Part shown: one piece after another, positions 1 to 8,701 of the stretch
Numbering within the stretch: position 1 is the first letter of the stretch
Layout: every line of letters begins with the position of its first letter
Assembly (NCBI GenBank): GCA_003833135.1
Contig: QZLH01001383.1
Coordinates: forward strand, 9,705 to 26,909
Direction: 5' to 3'
DNA: 17,205 nucleotides
Source: Oehlia diaphana
Taxonomy: Eukaryota; Glomeromycota; Glomeromycetes; Glomerales; Glomeraceae
Position numbers and translations under genes: made by a program
The notes under the pieces: model-generated
Told to the model about the DNA's origin: nothing
Database searches by the model: none
Seen by the model: the letters and a program-made list of their open reading frames with translations, nothing else

Positions 1-173
1 AAACTAAATGAATATTTTGATTTTAATGTATGACAGATAGTTCTTTTATAATAATAAAATTATATTCATTTTTGAATAAATTTTGAAAATTTTGAACGAA
101 AAATCACATGATTTCTTGGTATTTCGGATTTTTCATATATTTTTATATAAATCCGGTTTGGCGAGATTTTTTC

Positions 174-204
174 GATATATCAGATATCTTGATATATCAG
201 ATAT
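174..204. repeat. 14-bp direct repeat of a palindromic motif
   Basis: GATATATCAGATAT occurs at 174-187 and again at 191-204, 17 bp apart. Each copy contains the palindrome GATATATC. It lies just beyond the 3' end of the helicase relic. No function is evident. Confidence 0.6.
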
Positions 205-229
205 TTTTACTGGAACCAACCGATCCGAT

Positions 230-990
230 TTATCGAGATTGCCTGTGTATATTAAATACTGGAATTTTCGCGGTCTCATTTTCTAAGTCTGGCTGTGGTA
301 CGTCAGAGAATTCTTGATATCACCAACCGATTCTCGCAACTTGGCTACAATTTTAGAATGATCAAGAATATAGCACCATTCTCTTTTTCTACCACTACGC
401 AATTATTTGCGCTCAATATCTATTTAGGAAAATTTCTTTCCAAGTATGTTGCTAGTAAATGGCTTTTCACCATTATCACTGCACCATTCAGAGTACTTTT
501 AATATAAGATATTGCATGTCAGTCTCTCTACTTTATCTAAGTCTTAAGGTGAAATATAGTTAATTATAAATCGTATGGGATTAGGAAGTTGGTCGCGCAT
601 AATTTCCACCTTCATTTTTGTGGATAGGATATCTTGTGGTAGGTATTCAGAGAGGTTACGATTAAGAAGATATTTTATGACAACCTCTAGTGCGTCATGA
701 TGGTCTAGAATCTTAGCTAAGTGATCAAAATATGCAAAATTCCCTCTACAGCATGTAGTCATATCAAAATATACAGTTTGCGCATCTCCTATATCTATTT
801 TGATTGGGCATCATGATTGCTTGTAACCATAAATGCTGAGAAATTATTGATTCGTAAAGTTTCAAGGCCTTTTCATTCTATATATATCCACCTTTCCAGT
901 AGTTATAAGGTCTTTGAGATGGAGATTCAATCTATGCCAATCACCAGAAGACATTTCTGTCTCATTCAAAGTAATAAGCTTACATCTTTG
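230..990 (-). pseudogene. Decayed SF3 (D5/DUF5906-like) helicase-primase relic
   Basis: Read on the minus strand, conserved pieces appear in the order expected of a superfamily-3 helicase C-terminal half, but in different frames. A Walker-B-like KLITLNE lies near 961-981, followed by SSGDWHRLNLHLKDLITT (about 892-945). The sensor stretch FMVTSNHDA lies at about 800-830, and IKIDIGDAQTVYFD continues into an open run at 544-762 that contains PNPIRFIINYI. A tail with WCSDNGEKPF lies near 425-460, and a C-terminal remnant ends at a stop at 230-232. At least four frame changes and several stops separate these pieces. The Walker A half is missing: the match ends near 990-1015, where AT-rich repeat sequence begins. 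Such helicases drive replication of DNA viruses, plasmids and some mobile elements; the origin here is inferred, not shown. Homology is judged from motif order by eye. It is certainly non-functional as it stands. Confidence 0.62.
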
Positions 991-1020
991 ACACTAGTCA
1001 AAATGGTCCAAATCAGATAG

Positions 1021-1469
1021 AAATTGATCATCTGATTTTAATCTGATTTATAACTCAATTATGGCCAATTTATTTAAAAAGGCAATGTTCCATTTGGGTT
1101 CCGAGTGGTTGCCACTTAGATATAATTCAGAATAAGAAATCAGATATAAATCGGATATAAATCAACAAATACTATGAAATTTGACACTATTAATTAGGCA
1201 TAAATCAACTAAATTTATTATATAAATCGGATATAATTCAGTTACAATTTAATTTATAAATTCAGATATGCTATAATAATACACAAAATTGAAAAATATA
1301 GTAAAATTAATTCAAAACATACTATAATACACAAAACTAAAAAAAGCAATAAAACATACTATAATACGCAAAACTAAAAAAGAGTAAAATTAATTCTGTA
1401 ATAAAATATACTATAATACGCAAAACCATAAAAAAAAAGTAAAAATAATAATAAAATAGAAATCTGATT
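1021..1469. repeat. Gene-free AT-rich block with degenerate tandem repeats
   Basis: This stretch separates two decayed minus-strand genes. Between about 1270 and 1430 the core ACTATAATACRCAAAA recurs four times (near 1270, 1320, 1358 and 1409) with irregular spacing of roughly 38-52 bp, each copy followed by an A-rich spacer. Around 1128-1240, ATATAAATCGGATATAA-type units recur. No convincing coding frame was seen. It probably belongs to a decayed repetitive element that interrupted the helicase relic near 1015, but no clean boundary or target duplication was found. Confidence 0.5.
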
Positions 1470-2037
1470 TTAACTATTAATCTTCTTGCATAAAACTTCC
1501 TGATTTTTCCCTGTATCTTTCTTATTCGCCAAAATTGCATCTAATTCATCATCATCAAAATTTAAATCGTCATCATCTGCTATATATTCTGTGTAATATA
1601 CTATATTCGGTTGTTCGATAAATGACCAATCAGAAGCATCATCTGGTGGGACTCTATTATAGCATTGTATCTCATCGTCATAATTCTGAGGTCACAATTG
1701 CTGCGCCGTTTGGCCCACTCGTACATGTTTATTGAGAACATTTCTTAATAAAGTTTCAACTAAAATGTAAAAATAAGATAAGTAAAATCAGAATTAGGGA
1801 AAATTTATAGCAAAATAAATTATCAAAATAAAATAAAGTAATTTCTTCTGAACGCCAAGAGAGATCATAAACATTAATGACTGATTTTGAACCTTCATCT
1901 TCAGTTTCATTCATTTCTGGTGAATGATATACATGATTTGCCAGAATTTTTAATAGATCCCATTTTTCATAACTCATAATTCAGCTATCTTTTTTATTAA
2001 AGAGATCTTTTGCAACCTTTATCTTTCGCAATTTTTT
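1470..2037 (-). pseudogene. Unrecognised acidic protein, two or more exons, two in-frame TGA
   Basis: One reading frame can be followed over two exons. Exon A (about 1843-2037) could begin after a CAG acceptor at 2038-2040. It reads through MSYEKWDLLKILANHV (ATG at 1975-1977) to VINVYDLSW. Exon B (1470-1759) begins after a TTTTAG acceptor, reads ETLLRNVLNKHVRVGQ and VPPDDASDWSFIEQP, then an Asp-rich run, and stops at 1470-1472. The intron between them is about 80 bp, but no good GT donor remains. GTTCAG inside the SW codon context keeps phase, and the position after WRSEE has lost its GT. In-frame TGA codons lie at 1981-1983 and 1692-1694. The family is not recognised. The conserved-looking tryptophans, consistent frame and acidic tail argue that it was once a protein. 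It lies on the same strand as the helicase relic, but no link between them is shown. Confidence 0.42.
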
Positions 2038-3394
2038 CTGATTGATAAATTAAAATGAGTTAATATGGATTATTAATTTGCTGCTGGATTACTGCTGGAT
2101 TATGTTACATACATCATTTAATCTATTATTGGCATGAACTCATTGATTGTTTAAGCTATCTTTGCCAGAAATTCTCTAATTCAACTTAGATCATTGAGAT
2201 TTATGCAGGCTACTTAGCCATCTTGTCACCTGGTTAAAGAATGGTCGAAAATTTGGAACAAGAGATTTTGTATTTCAGAAATTAATTTATGTCAAATTTT
2301 AAGGATTTTTGTGCTGTTAAACGTTTCATTGTAGTTTAAGTTATATTTCTCATTAAGTGTTTTTAAGATTGATTTCATTTCGATCTTTAGAAAAAGAAAA
2401 ATTAAAGAAAGTATTATGAAATAATAAAAATTAGCAACAAATATATATAATAATAGAAAATTCGATATAAATTTGTAGAGCCAAAAACGTTAGTTATTGA
2501 AATTAATAAAAAATTGTTAGTTCGTAAAAGTTAGTAAAAATTCGTAAAAAATTAGTTAGTATATGAATTGTGTTAAATTATCGCCATTTTCAAAATGGTG
2601 TACGCAGTGTTAATCATGCATGAAATTTGAATACCCATTAAGAATACTCGTCATGTGATCAAAATAGCAAAATTAACCAATAAAATATTGGTATTATTAT
2701 GTAACATTTGAAAATATTGTATCGCGCGTTTTACATTTTATTAAATTTTAAAGTACATGTAAGTTTTTTATAATAAACCATATAACCTCATCAATATTCA
2801 TTAAATTTTGATAGAACTTAGATTCTAAATATTTCAACATTTGCAGAATAGCTATATATAATTTCCCAAAACTATTTTAATTAACTTCAAATTATTAAAT
2901 TATATTAATAATTGTAATGATCAAAAATTTTAAATTACTTACAATATCTTGTTAATAGTATTAGTGTAATTGATTACAACTGTTATAAGTAAAGAGAAAA
3001 TGATATCTAAAATAAAAAGATAAAATAAGAACCTTAAGGTTTAAAAGAAATACAAGAAATCACAAATAATCTCAATAATCACACATAATCTTGAACTTTG
3101 AGCGAAGGAAACTCAAACAATATATGATAACTTGACTAAAAACTTAAGGAGAAGCTGTAAACATACTTACTAATGTAATTATTGCAGGTGAATCTTGGGT
3201 AATCGCAAGAAAAGAACATAACACATATAATGAGTTTAAAATATTTGGCAAAAATTTGGTTTTTTTATCAGATGATCAACATTGCATACATCATTTTGAA
3301 AACGGCGATAATAAAAATTTGTAAATTGTCGTAAAAGATGAAATTAGTATTGAAATCAGTTACAAAAATTAGTATCAAATATGATTGTCAAAAT
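2038..3394. other. Gene-free AT-rich region
   Basis: No coding frame with protein-like composition was found on either strand. A 41-bp inverted-repeat pair (listed separately) frames 2577-3312. Small features are a doubled CTGCTGGATTA near 2081-2097, a short hairpin CCATTTTCAAAATGG at 2584-2598, and repeated TTCGTAAAA/TTAGTTAG units at about 2515-2562. The stretch looks like decayed mobile-element sequence. Confidence 0.45.
2577..3312. mobile_element. Possible decayed element with inverted ends
   Basis: The sequence at 2577-2609 and the reverse complement of 3280-3312 agree at 29 of 33 positions. All four differences are transitions. Weaker similarity continues inward for about 8-12 more bases. 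The pair would bound an element of about 736 bp. No transposase frame lies inside and no target-site duplication was recognised, so the termini may not be exact. A dispersed repeat inserted twice in opposite orientation is the alternative. Confidence 0.4.
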
Positions 3395-4195
3395 TCAACA
3401 AACCCTTGCTCTTCTTTCGTTAAGCTTTTCGGGTAATTCATCAGTTGCATTCAATTTGGAATCCATCAAGTCATCATCAACATCTTCATCTTTATCATCA
3501 TCGTCACTTATTTGGACTATGATTCTTTTCCCCTTGGCTTTTTTGAAAAGATGCTTGGATTCAATATCATCGATTTCACTTGCTCTGAGTTTTCTTTTTA
3601 ATTCTTCATTTTCTGTACTGAATGCATCGTTAATTTCCATAAGCGTACTAAAATCATCTTTTAATCTTTTTAATTCCTTAGAAATATCTATATTTGTTTT
3701 CTCCAACTTTGTATTTTTATTATGCAAATCAGCTATTATCACATGTAATTTACAATTTTCTAAAAATTTATTAATCAAATTCGAAAACAAACAAACTTTC
3801 AATGTAAAAGCAACCAAAACAGCAACCAATTTTAGCAATTTTGTTAAAATTATACCAGTTTTCAAAGATGGATTATCATCAAGGTCTAAATTATGGTGAT
3901 TGGTAAAAATCCTTTTGCTGTTCTAAATAGGATTCTGGAACCTTGAAATTTTTATATTGTTCTTTCATATGCTGAACTTTTGATTTTGTGGTAATGGTTG
4001 ATTTGCTAGTGGTAGCAGGCACAGGAGTAGTTTTGTTAGTAGTGGTAGCAGCAGGAGTAATTTTGGAAGCACTTTTGCTAGTGGTAGCAGCAGGATTAAT
4101 TTCAGAAGCACTTTTGCTAGTGGTGAAAGCAGAAGTAATTTCAGATGGAAATTTATAAACTTTGGTAATTGATTTTTTTTTTCTTGTTGGGACAT
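3395..4195 (-). pseudogene. Ser/Thr-repeat plus coiled-coil acidic protein gene, frame broken
   Basis: The ATG at 4193-4195 (MSQQEKK) and the stop at 3395-3397 are in the same overall frame, but the most protein-like reading between them needs two opposite single-base shifts. After the A10 run at 4173-4182, a second frame (3891-4172) encodes a Ser/Thr-rich part with about three 13-residue repeats of the type ATTSKSASKITP. That frame ends at a stop at 3891-3893. The original frame then resumes with DLDDNPSLKTG, a hydrophobic run (LLKLVAVLVAFTLKVCLF, a possible membrane segment or unspliced intron sequence), and a heptad-like coiled coil (ISKELKRLKDDFSTL, ENEELKRKLRASE). It continues with the basic KKAKGKR and an Asp-rich stretch. 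The product is not recognised. The breaks could be real decay or homopolymer errors. The antisense Ser/Leu-rich frame is a shadow. Confidence 0.5.
3975..4130 (-). repeat. 39-bp coding tandem repeats (Ser/Thr-rich)
   Basis: GCTGCTACCACTAGCAAAAG-type units recur on the minus strand with a period of about 39 bp, in three to four copies. The first two copies are closest to each other and the later ones are degenerate or shortened. In the likely frame they encode ATTSKSASxIxP peptides. In the alternative frame they give a Leu-rich peptide that is probably a shadow. Confidence 0.6.
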
Positions 4196-4694
4196 GTTGA
4201 AAGTAAAAAATTCAAGAGAAAGAGAAAGAAAGGTGTGGTGAAAGAAAAAATTCAAAATTTAGACTTTTCTAGTTTAAAATCAGTCGAATTAAGCTTTTTT
4301 CTTAGCTTAATTACAATCAAATTATTATGATATTGTATTTACGGTCAATTTCTTAAAAAATTTTTAATGATAAATTTATCCCTTAAATGATCAAATGATC
4401 TTTTTACGACAAATTTCTTAAATTGTTCTTTAAAAAAGAATCTAACTTAACTCCTATGTATTACTTTGATTATATGATGAATTTTATATTGTTCTTTAAA
4501 AATAATCTTAATTGCTAAGTCTAGTACTGGTTTAGAGAAGATTGTGAATAATTAAAACATATTATGGCAATTTATAATGTGAAATTGAATTTATTCGATT
4601 TGTAGTGCAGCACCAGCAATTTACTTTTAAAATGAATTAAATTGACATTATTTAGAATTTTAGATAAATATTGCAAATTTTTTTATTTCATAAA
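4196..4694. other. Divergent intergenic region with a hairpin
   Basis: This gap lies between a minus-strand start (4195) and a plus-strand start (4695), so it should hold both promoters. AATTAAGCT at 4287-4295 and its exact reverse complement at 4304-4312 form a 9-bp stem with an 8-base loop. Phrases such as CAATTTCTTAAA and TTGTTCTTTAAAAA recur near 4348, 4408, 4427 and 4490. No clear TATA or CCAAT arrangement stands out from the general AT richness. Confidence 0.4.
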
Positions 4695-5276
4695 ATGAGT
4701 AGACGAAAGAGATCAATTTCTGCTTTACTTAGTAATGATAATGAATCAATTACAGTTTGCTCTTCTCATAAAAGTAGAGTGATCTCTAGAGCAATTGATG
4801 AAGAATCTGAAGAATCAACTTCGATTATACATACACATGACAGAAGAAGAGTTCCTTGCAATTGTTCTAAATGTAATGGAAAAATAGTAGATGTCTGTAC
4901 AAAATTGAGCCATGAGGCTGATCGAGATTCAGATGATGACCAAGATTCAGAAGTTGTTCAAGATTATAGTAATCCTTTACCATCATCATCAGATCAAGCA
5001 TTCAGAAATGACTATTTCAACTATATCTATGGTATTGTAACTACAGGTATGGAGTGGCATTTTATCATATATACTCCTGATGGTATATATTCTATGAGTG
5101 GAAGTGAATATCAAATTAATCTCTTGAAGTTCGCCATTAAAAAAAATCCTGAGCTACTTCAAAATAACGTGAAAAGGGTAATAGGTATAATTGTTGGGTT
5201 GTTGAAGGATCGGGTTAGTGTAAATAGTTCTCTGTCTAGCAAGAGTGCTAGGATCAAAAAAATTATCAAAAATTAA
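4695..5276 (+). CDS. 193-aa protein with N-terminal Cys/His knuckle, transposon-gene-like
   Basis: This open frame runs from ATG (MSRRKRSISALL) to TAA; in-frame TTG upstream is not needed. Residues 1-50 are basic and Ser-rich with an acidic DEESEES patch. Residues 49-62 read DRRRVPCNCSKCNG, with Cys55, Cys57, Cys60 and a later Cys68 and His73 that could bind zinc. This arrangement resembles the N-terminus of fungal KDZ-type (Kyakuja-Dileera-Zisupton) transposase genes, as an inference. Residues 75-90 are acidic. Residues 104-174 (FNYIYGIVTT, EWHFIIYTPDGIY, VKRVIGIIVGLLKDRV) resemble the end of REase-like domains in other fungal accessory proteins, without any catalytic motif. It may therefore be a chimera of a transposon N-terminus and a nuclease-domain tail. 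The frame is intact, intron-free and followed by a polyadenylation signal. Function is unknown. Confidence 0.62.
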   Translation: MSRRKRSISALLSNDNESITVCSSHKSRVISRAIDEESEESTSIIHTHDRRRVPCNCSKCNGKIVDVCTKLSHEADRDSDDDQDSEVVQDYSNPLPSSSDQAFRNDYFNYIYGIVTTGMEWHFIIYTPDGIYSMSGSEYQINLLKFAIKKNPELLQNNVKRVIGIIVGLLKDRVSVNSSLSSKSARIKKIIKN

Positions 5277-5329
5277 TGTGTATTGTGGGCTAGCTAGGTT
5301 CCAATCTTGTATTTATTTTCGCATGTATT

Positions 5330-5335
5330 AATAAA
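5330..5335 (+). terminator. AATAAA polyadenylation signal
   Basis: AATAAA lies 54 bases after the stop codon of the 193-aa gene in T-rich sequence, a normal position for 3'-end processing in fungi. Confidence 0.5.
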
Positions 5336-5359
5336 AAATTTTCTTTGCAAAAGTGATCA

Positions 5360-5379
5360 GCGTGAACAATTGTTCACGC
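5360..5379. repeat. 20-bp perfect palindrome
   Basis: GCGTGAACAATTGTTCACGC equals its own reverse complement. TGATCA occurs on both sides (5354-5359 and near 5392-5397). It lies about 80 bp after the 193-aa gene. It could fold as a hairpin, be a dyad protein-binding site or mark the end of a mobile element. Confidence 0.8.
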
Positions 5380-6088
5380 GCACATGATTTTTGATCATGA
5401 AGATTCTTCACAGTTACATCTATGCACATATGATACATGAAAGATAATGCATATTCTATTTATTTTTTCTAAATGAGTCAGAACTTGATAAATAAATGAA
5501 CAGTAATGGTCGATGAACATGTCCCTTCTTAATGTGCATAGAAATGTATATTTCTTTCTATTTTACAGGCTTTTTTGAAAAGATCCTTTAAAATAAATCT
5601 CGTTAAAAATTACCTAGTTTTGTGTTTTCTAGCTGAGTGAAGAACGGATTTGTAAATAACGTATAATAATTTTTTTTTAGTCAATTTATATGTACAGTAA
5701 TATATTTATTGATTGGTAATTATTGCTCTGGAATATCTAATAGATCTGAAATTAAATCATCTCAAATACACAAGTGGTAATTGGTTAAAATCAAAATCTT
5801 TTTACATGATTTATGTTAATAGATAAACATTGCAAAAATTTTAGCATAGATACAGAAACGGAATATGTTAGTGGAAATTGGTTAATTATTCAGAAATTAT
5901 AAAAGCATAGTAAATTAGGCAAAAAATTGGCATTAGAGTAGCAGGAAGGAACTTTCATTTTATGGGTTAGGGCTCAAGATGCTTTCTCCCTTTAAACTCG
6001 CTACTTTGTTCATTTTATTACATTTGTTTTTTTAGCTTATCATAAACAATGAAAAAAATTAAAGATTTTTTTAACATGAAATAAAACT

Positions 6089-6094
6089 TTTATT
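6089..6094 (-). terminator. Possible AATAAA signal for the CRN gene
   Basis: AATAAA on the minus strand, 95 bases beyond the candidate final stop at 6189. In such AT-rich DNA a chance match is likely. Confidence 0.3.
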
Positions 6095-6188
6095 ATCTTT
6101 AGTTATTCTATTATGTATATATTGTTTTCAGAATATTTAGCTATGTCCTTTTTGATTCCTTTCCCTTCATCTATATTTCATTTTACAT

Positions 6189-6293
6189 TTACAAACTTTT
6201 TTTGGGCCTTCCCCTTCTCCTTTGAGCACTTTTTTGTTCTTTAGTCTCTTTGTCAGATTCACAATTTGTTTCCTCAATTATAACGATTTGAGA
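6189..6293 (-). CDS. Candidate last CRN exon encoding an AT-hook tail
   Basis: On the minus strand this 105-base open stretch encodes an acidic segment (IVIIEETNCESDKETKEQ) followed by RRRGRPKKSL and a stop at 6189-6191. RGRPKK is a typical AT-hook core that binds the minor groove of AT-rich DNA. A 52-bp intron (6294-6345, GTTAAC...ATCCAG) joins it in phase to exon 5 after GFGN, skipping the stop at 6304-6306. The donor is not the usual GTAAGT. The alternatives are that translation simply ends at 6304, or that an indel separates the tail from its frame. Confidence 0.5.
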   Translation of the reverse strand, partial: SQIVIIEETNCESDKETKEQKSAQRRRGRPKKSL

Positions 6294-8694
6294 CTGGATA
6301 TGATTATTGTTTGTGAGGTAAATATCTATTAATATCACTGTTAACATTCCCAAATCCAATTACTACCTGAGTATAATTGGGATTAATTTCATAATTTTTA
6401 TTCCGCGTTTCTTTAGTTATACATTCCACTAACTCATCTGTCTCACTTCTGTGTGTAATCCATATAAACATTATTTCCAATTTATCCTCAAAACTTGATA
6501 AGTTTGGTTTTAAATTTGGCCAGATACTGGAGAAAAACTTTCTCTCAGAATCTGAATGGTTATCCTTATTAAGAGTAATCTGTACTGGGGCAATGTACAA
6601 TTTATCCTTTGTTTGCAAGATCAGTAATCCATCGATGGCCTCTTGGTTCCAACAGCATGGTAAGTAAAACATACATTTCTCTTCATTTAAAGAAAACTTA
6701 ATTTCTTTTTCGTTATAAAAAAATTCCATACCACCAGGCTTAAAATTTACATGGTTCGCCATTAATCCATACCTAAAAATACTAGCAATACATGTCTTTT
6801 CAACAAAAAATCCCTTAACTGATGGGTTGTTTTTGAAATCCGCTATGCGACTGATCCATTTTATATCTGTAAATATTTTCATTTCTCTTTTTTCAAAGAG
6901 ATATTCAGCCATGGAATCTCGTACAAGACCACATACATAATAACAGATATCATCATCTTCAATGTAAAAGTAACGATTATCATAATCATCATCTCTATAG
7001 CCCAGTTTAGGATGTGTATTTGTAATGAATGATAACATTAATCTAACATGACTATGAAAACAGAGAAAGTCAGCATCGTATAGATCATATAGTTCACAAA
7101 ACAAACCAAAAATATATTTACCGATCCCATATATGTTTATTGCCTAGTAGATTTTCTGAATATTCTGTCATTGGCTTTTGTATTATTGACTTTAATTTTT
7201 GTTTTAGATATGCAAATGCACCTTCAAAATTCTCGTGACTATATTCTAGCAAAAAGTTTAAGAATAGTGGAATTTTACCCGTGATGTCTTTGATTCGTTC
7301 CTTCTCCTGATCATTCATTGCTGGCAAACTATACTTTTTCCACCATTCTTCCATCTCCTCCTAAATAAACATTATGTTAATATACAAAATTAACAACATA
7401 AAGTATCTTAGTCTTACCTCATTAAACCCTCCATAAAGCTTGATCTTCAATTCACCAGTTTGCTTTTGCATAAGATATAGCATTGTCTTATTGTTAGCTG
7501 AAAAACTCATTATATAATAATGGTAATTGCTCATTTTATCAATATCACGTCTAATTTGTTGTTTAATTTCTAAGCTAACCCCAGTATTATCAAGTTCATT
7601 TAGAGCATTCATTTGGTCGACGATGAAATATAACTTTTCTTTGAATTGTAATTTTTTACAAAAATCTACGATATTTTCAAAATTTTCACAGGAATTAATT
7701 TCATTTATTTTTGCATCATCATCATGATAGGCAAGAAATAAGGCAGACTTGGTATAATCTACTGGGTTTACTGCCAGTTGGCGACAATCGGGAAGAAATA
7801 CAACACGTCTTCCTGTTCAAAAAAGGAAGCATGCAATTGCTAAAAGGATATGTGACTTGCCATATCCAACAGTACCATAAATAAATAATTTCATGTATCC
7901 AGTACCAGATCGAAGTTTGTTTATGTTTTCTAAAATGTTCCTGAATTCCTTTCGTCCCATAAAGTTGAAATAATGATTATTGTCAATAGCGAATCTATCT
8001 ATTGGTAATTTTTCGCCAAGGTATGGATATGGTAACGAGAGGAAATTTTTAGGATTTGAGTAAGTAGATTCATTCTCGTCAAGTTTCATTATGCCTTCCA
8101 TGATTTTATGGGCAGTAGAAATTATATTTAGATCTATAAAATAATCTTACATGTTAAAATGATGATATTTAGTTTTAGTTGAACCCAAAAAATTACACAC
8201 CTGCAAATTTCGCTCTTTTACTATTTTGACCTTCATCTGAATCTACCAGCGATCGCTTTCCTTTTTCTGATTGAATAAAAAATATAAGATGTAAGATAAC
8301 ATGAATTTCTTGTTCGAAAGGTAAACCATTGGGAGACACTTACCAGTAGTGGCGGGTAATAGCGGTTCCACAATGATGTGGATTGATGATGGTGGTAAGT
8401 TTTTTAAATATTTTGAAATTTCATTTCTGGTAACATTTCCTCTCCTGCAAGATCTTTTTTAATGTTAATTGTATCAAACGCGTTATCAAGCATCTTCAGC
8501 TTATCATTTTCACAGTCGAAAGGAATATCAACTTTCCATAATATGAGACTGTTTCTGTCAATACTGGAAAAAGTGTTCTTCTTCTCATCATATATAGTAT
8601 TCCTGAGCATCATAACGCGTTTTGAGGAATTGAACTCAATATAATCAAGTTTCCTTATAGCGGGAACTTCACCTAGAACGAGATAATATGCCAT
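6189..8694 (-). pseudogene. Crinkler (CRN) family P-loop NTPase-REase nuclease, interrupted
   Basis: The proposed exons (minus) are 8344-8694, 8201-8266, 7418-8133, 7122-7360 and 6346-7051, then optionally 6189-6293. Without the last splice, exon 5 ends at the stop at 6304. All introns are 52-77 bp and GT-AG. The start ATG sits in ACCATGG. The header (LVLGEVPAIRK, LILWKVDIP, IHIIVEP) is the ubiquitin-like CRN N-terminus. Exon 2 gives a basic KGKRS...SKRAK patch, a likely nuclear signal. Walker A is GTVGYGKS (7853-7876) and Walker B is FIVDQ (Asp at 7616-7618). The C-terminal half resembles the REase fold of CRN/RHS proteins: Glu at 6799-6801 (GFFVEK), Asp at 6631-6633 (EAIDGLL) and Gln-x-Thr at 6574-6582 (VQIT). 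Two lesions break it: a one-base shift just before the stop at 8404-8406, and TGA at 7817-7819. Known members act as nuclear effectors or host-genome proteins; activity here is not shown. Confidence 0.85.
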
Positions 8695-8701
8695 GGTATA
8701 T

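Larger units (their letters stand above)
5277..6188. other. Convergent intergenic region
   Basis: This region lies between the 3' ends of the 193-aa gene and the CRN gene. It contains a polyadenylation signal for each, a 20-bp perfect palindrome (5360-5379) and a second short palindrome TGAAGATTCTTCA (5398-5410). The rest is AT-rich with no protein-like frame. A single TTAGGG near 5967 is not a telomere array. Confidence 0.45.

Noticed and set aside
83..507. Overlapping plus-strand open frames
   Set aside because: They lie antisense to, or just beyond, the SF3 helicase relic and have random AT-rich composition.
817..1020. 67-codon plus-strand frame
   Set aside because: It is antisense to the Walker B and sensor pieces of the helicase relic.
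1270..1430. CRISPR-like array
   Set aside because: The repeats are degenerate and AT-rich with similar spacers, in a eukaryotic setting; they are decayed tandem repeats.
3381..3899. 172-codon plus-strand open frame
   Set aside because: It is Ser/Leu/Phe-rich and exactly antisense to the coiled-coil/acidic frame; it is the shadow of Asp/Glu/Lys codons on the other strand.
5964..5970. Telomere-like TTAGGG
   Set aside because: A single copy, not an array.
7527..7727. Plus-strand frame inside the CRN gene
   Set aside because: Antisense shadow of exon 3; Ser/Phe/Leu-rich.
7817..7819. TGA recoded as a sense codon
   Set aside because: The standard code is expected in this fungal lineage, and TGA ends other frames here; a nonsense mutation or sequence error is simpler.
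8305..8330. tRNA B-box-like GTTCGAAAG
   Set aside because: The final consensus base is missing, there is no cloverleaf, and it lies in a CRN intron.
8404..8425. Programmed frameshift or intron at the CRN header break
   Set aside because: Homology resumes at once in the other frame, leaving no room for an intron, and no known slippery arrangement with a downstream structure was recognised.
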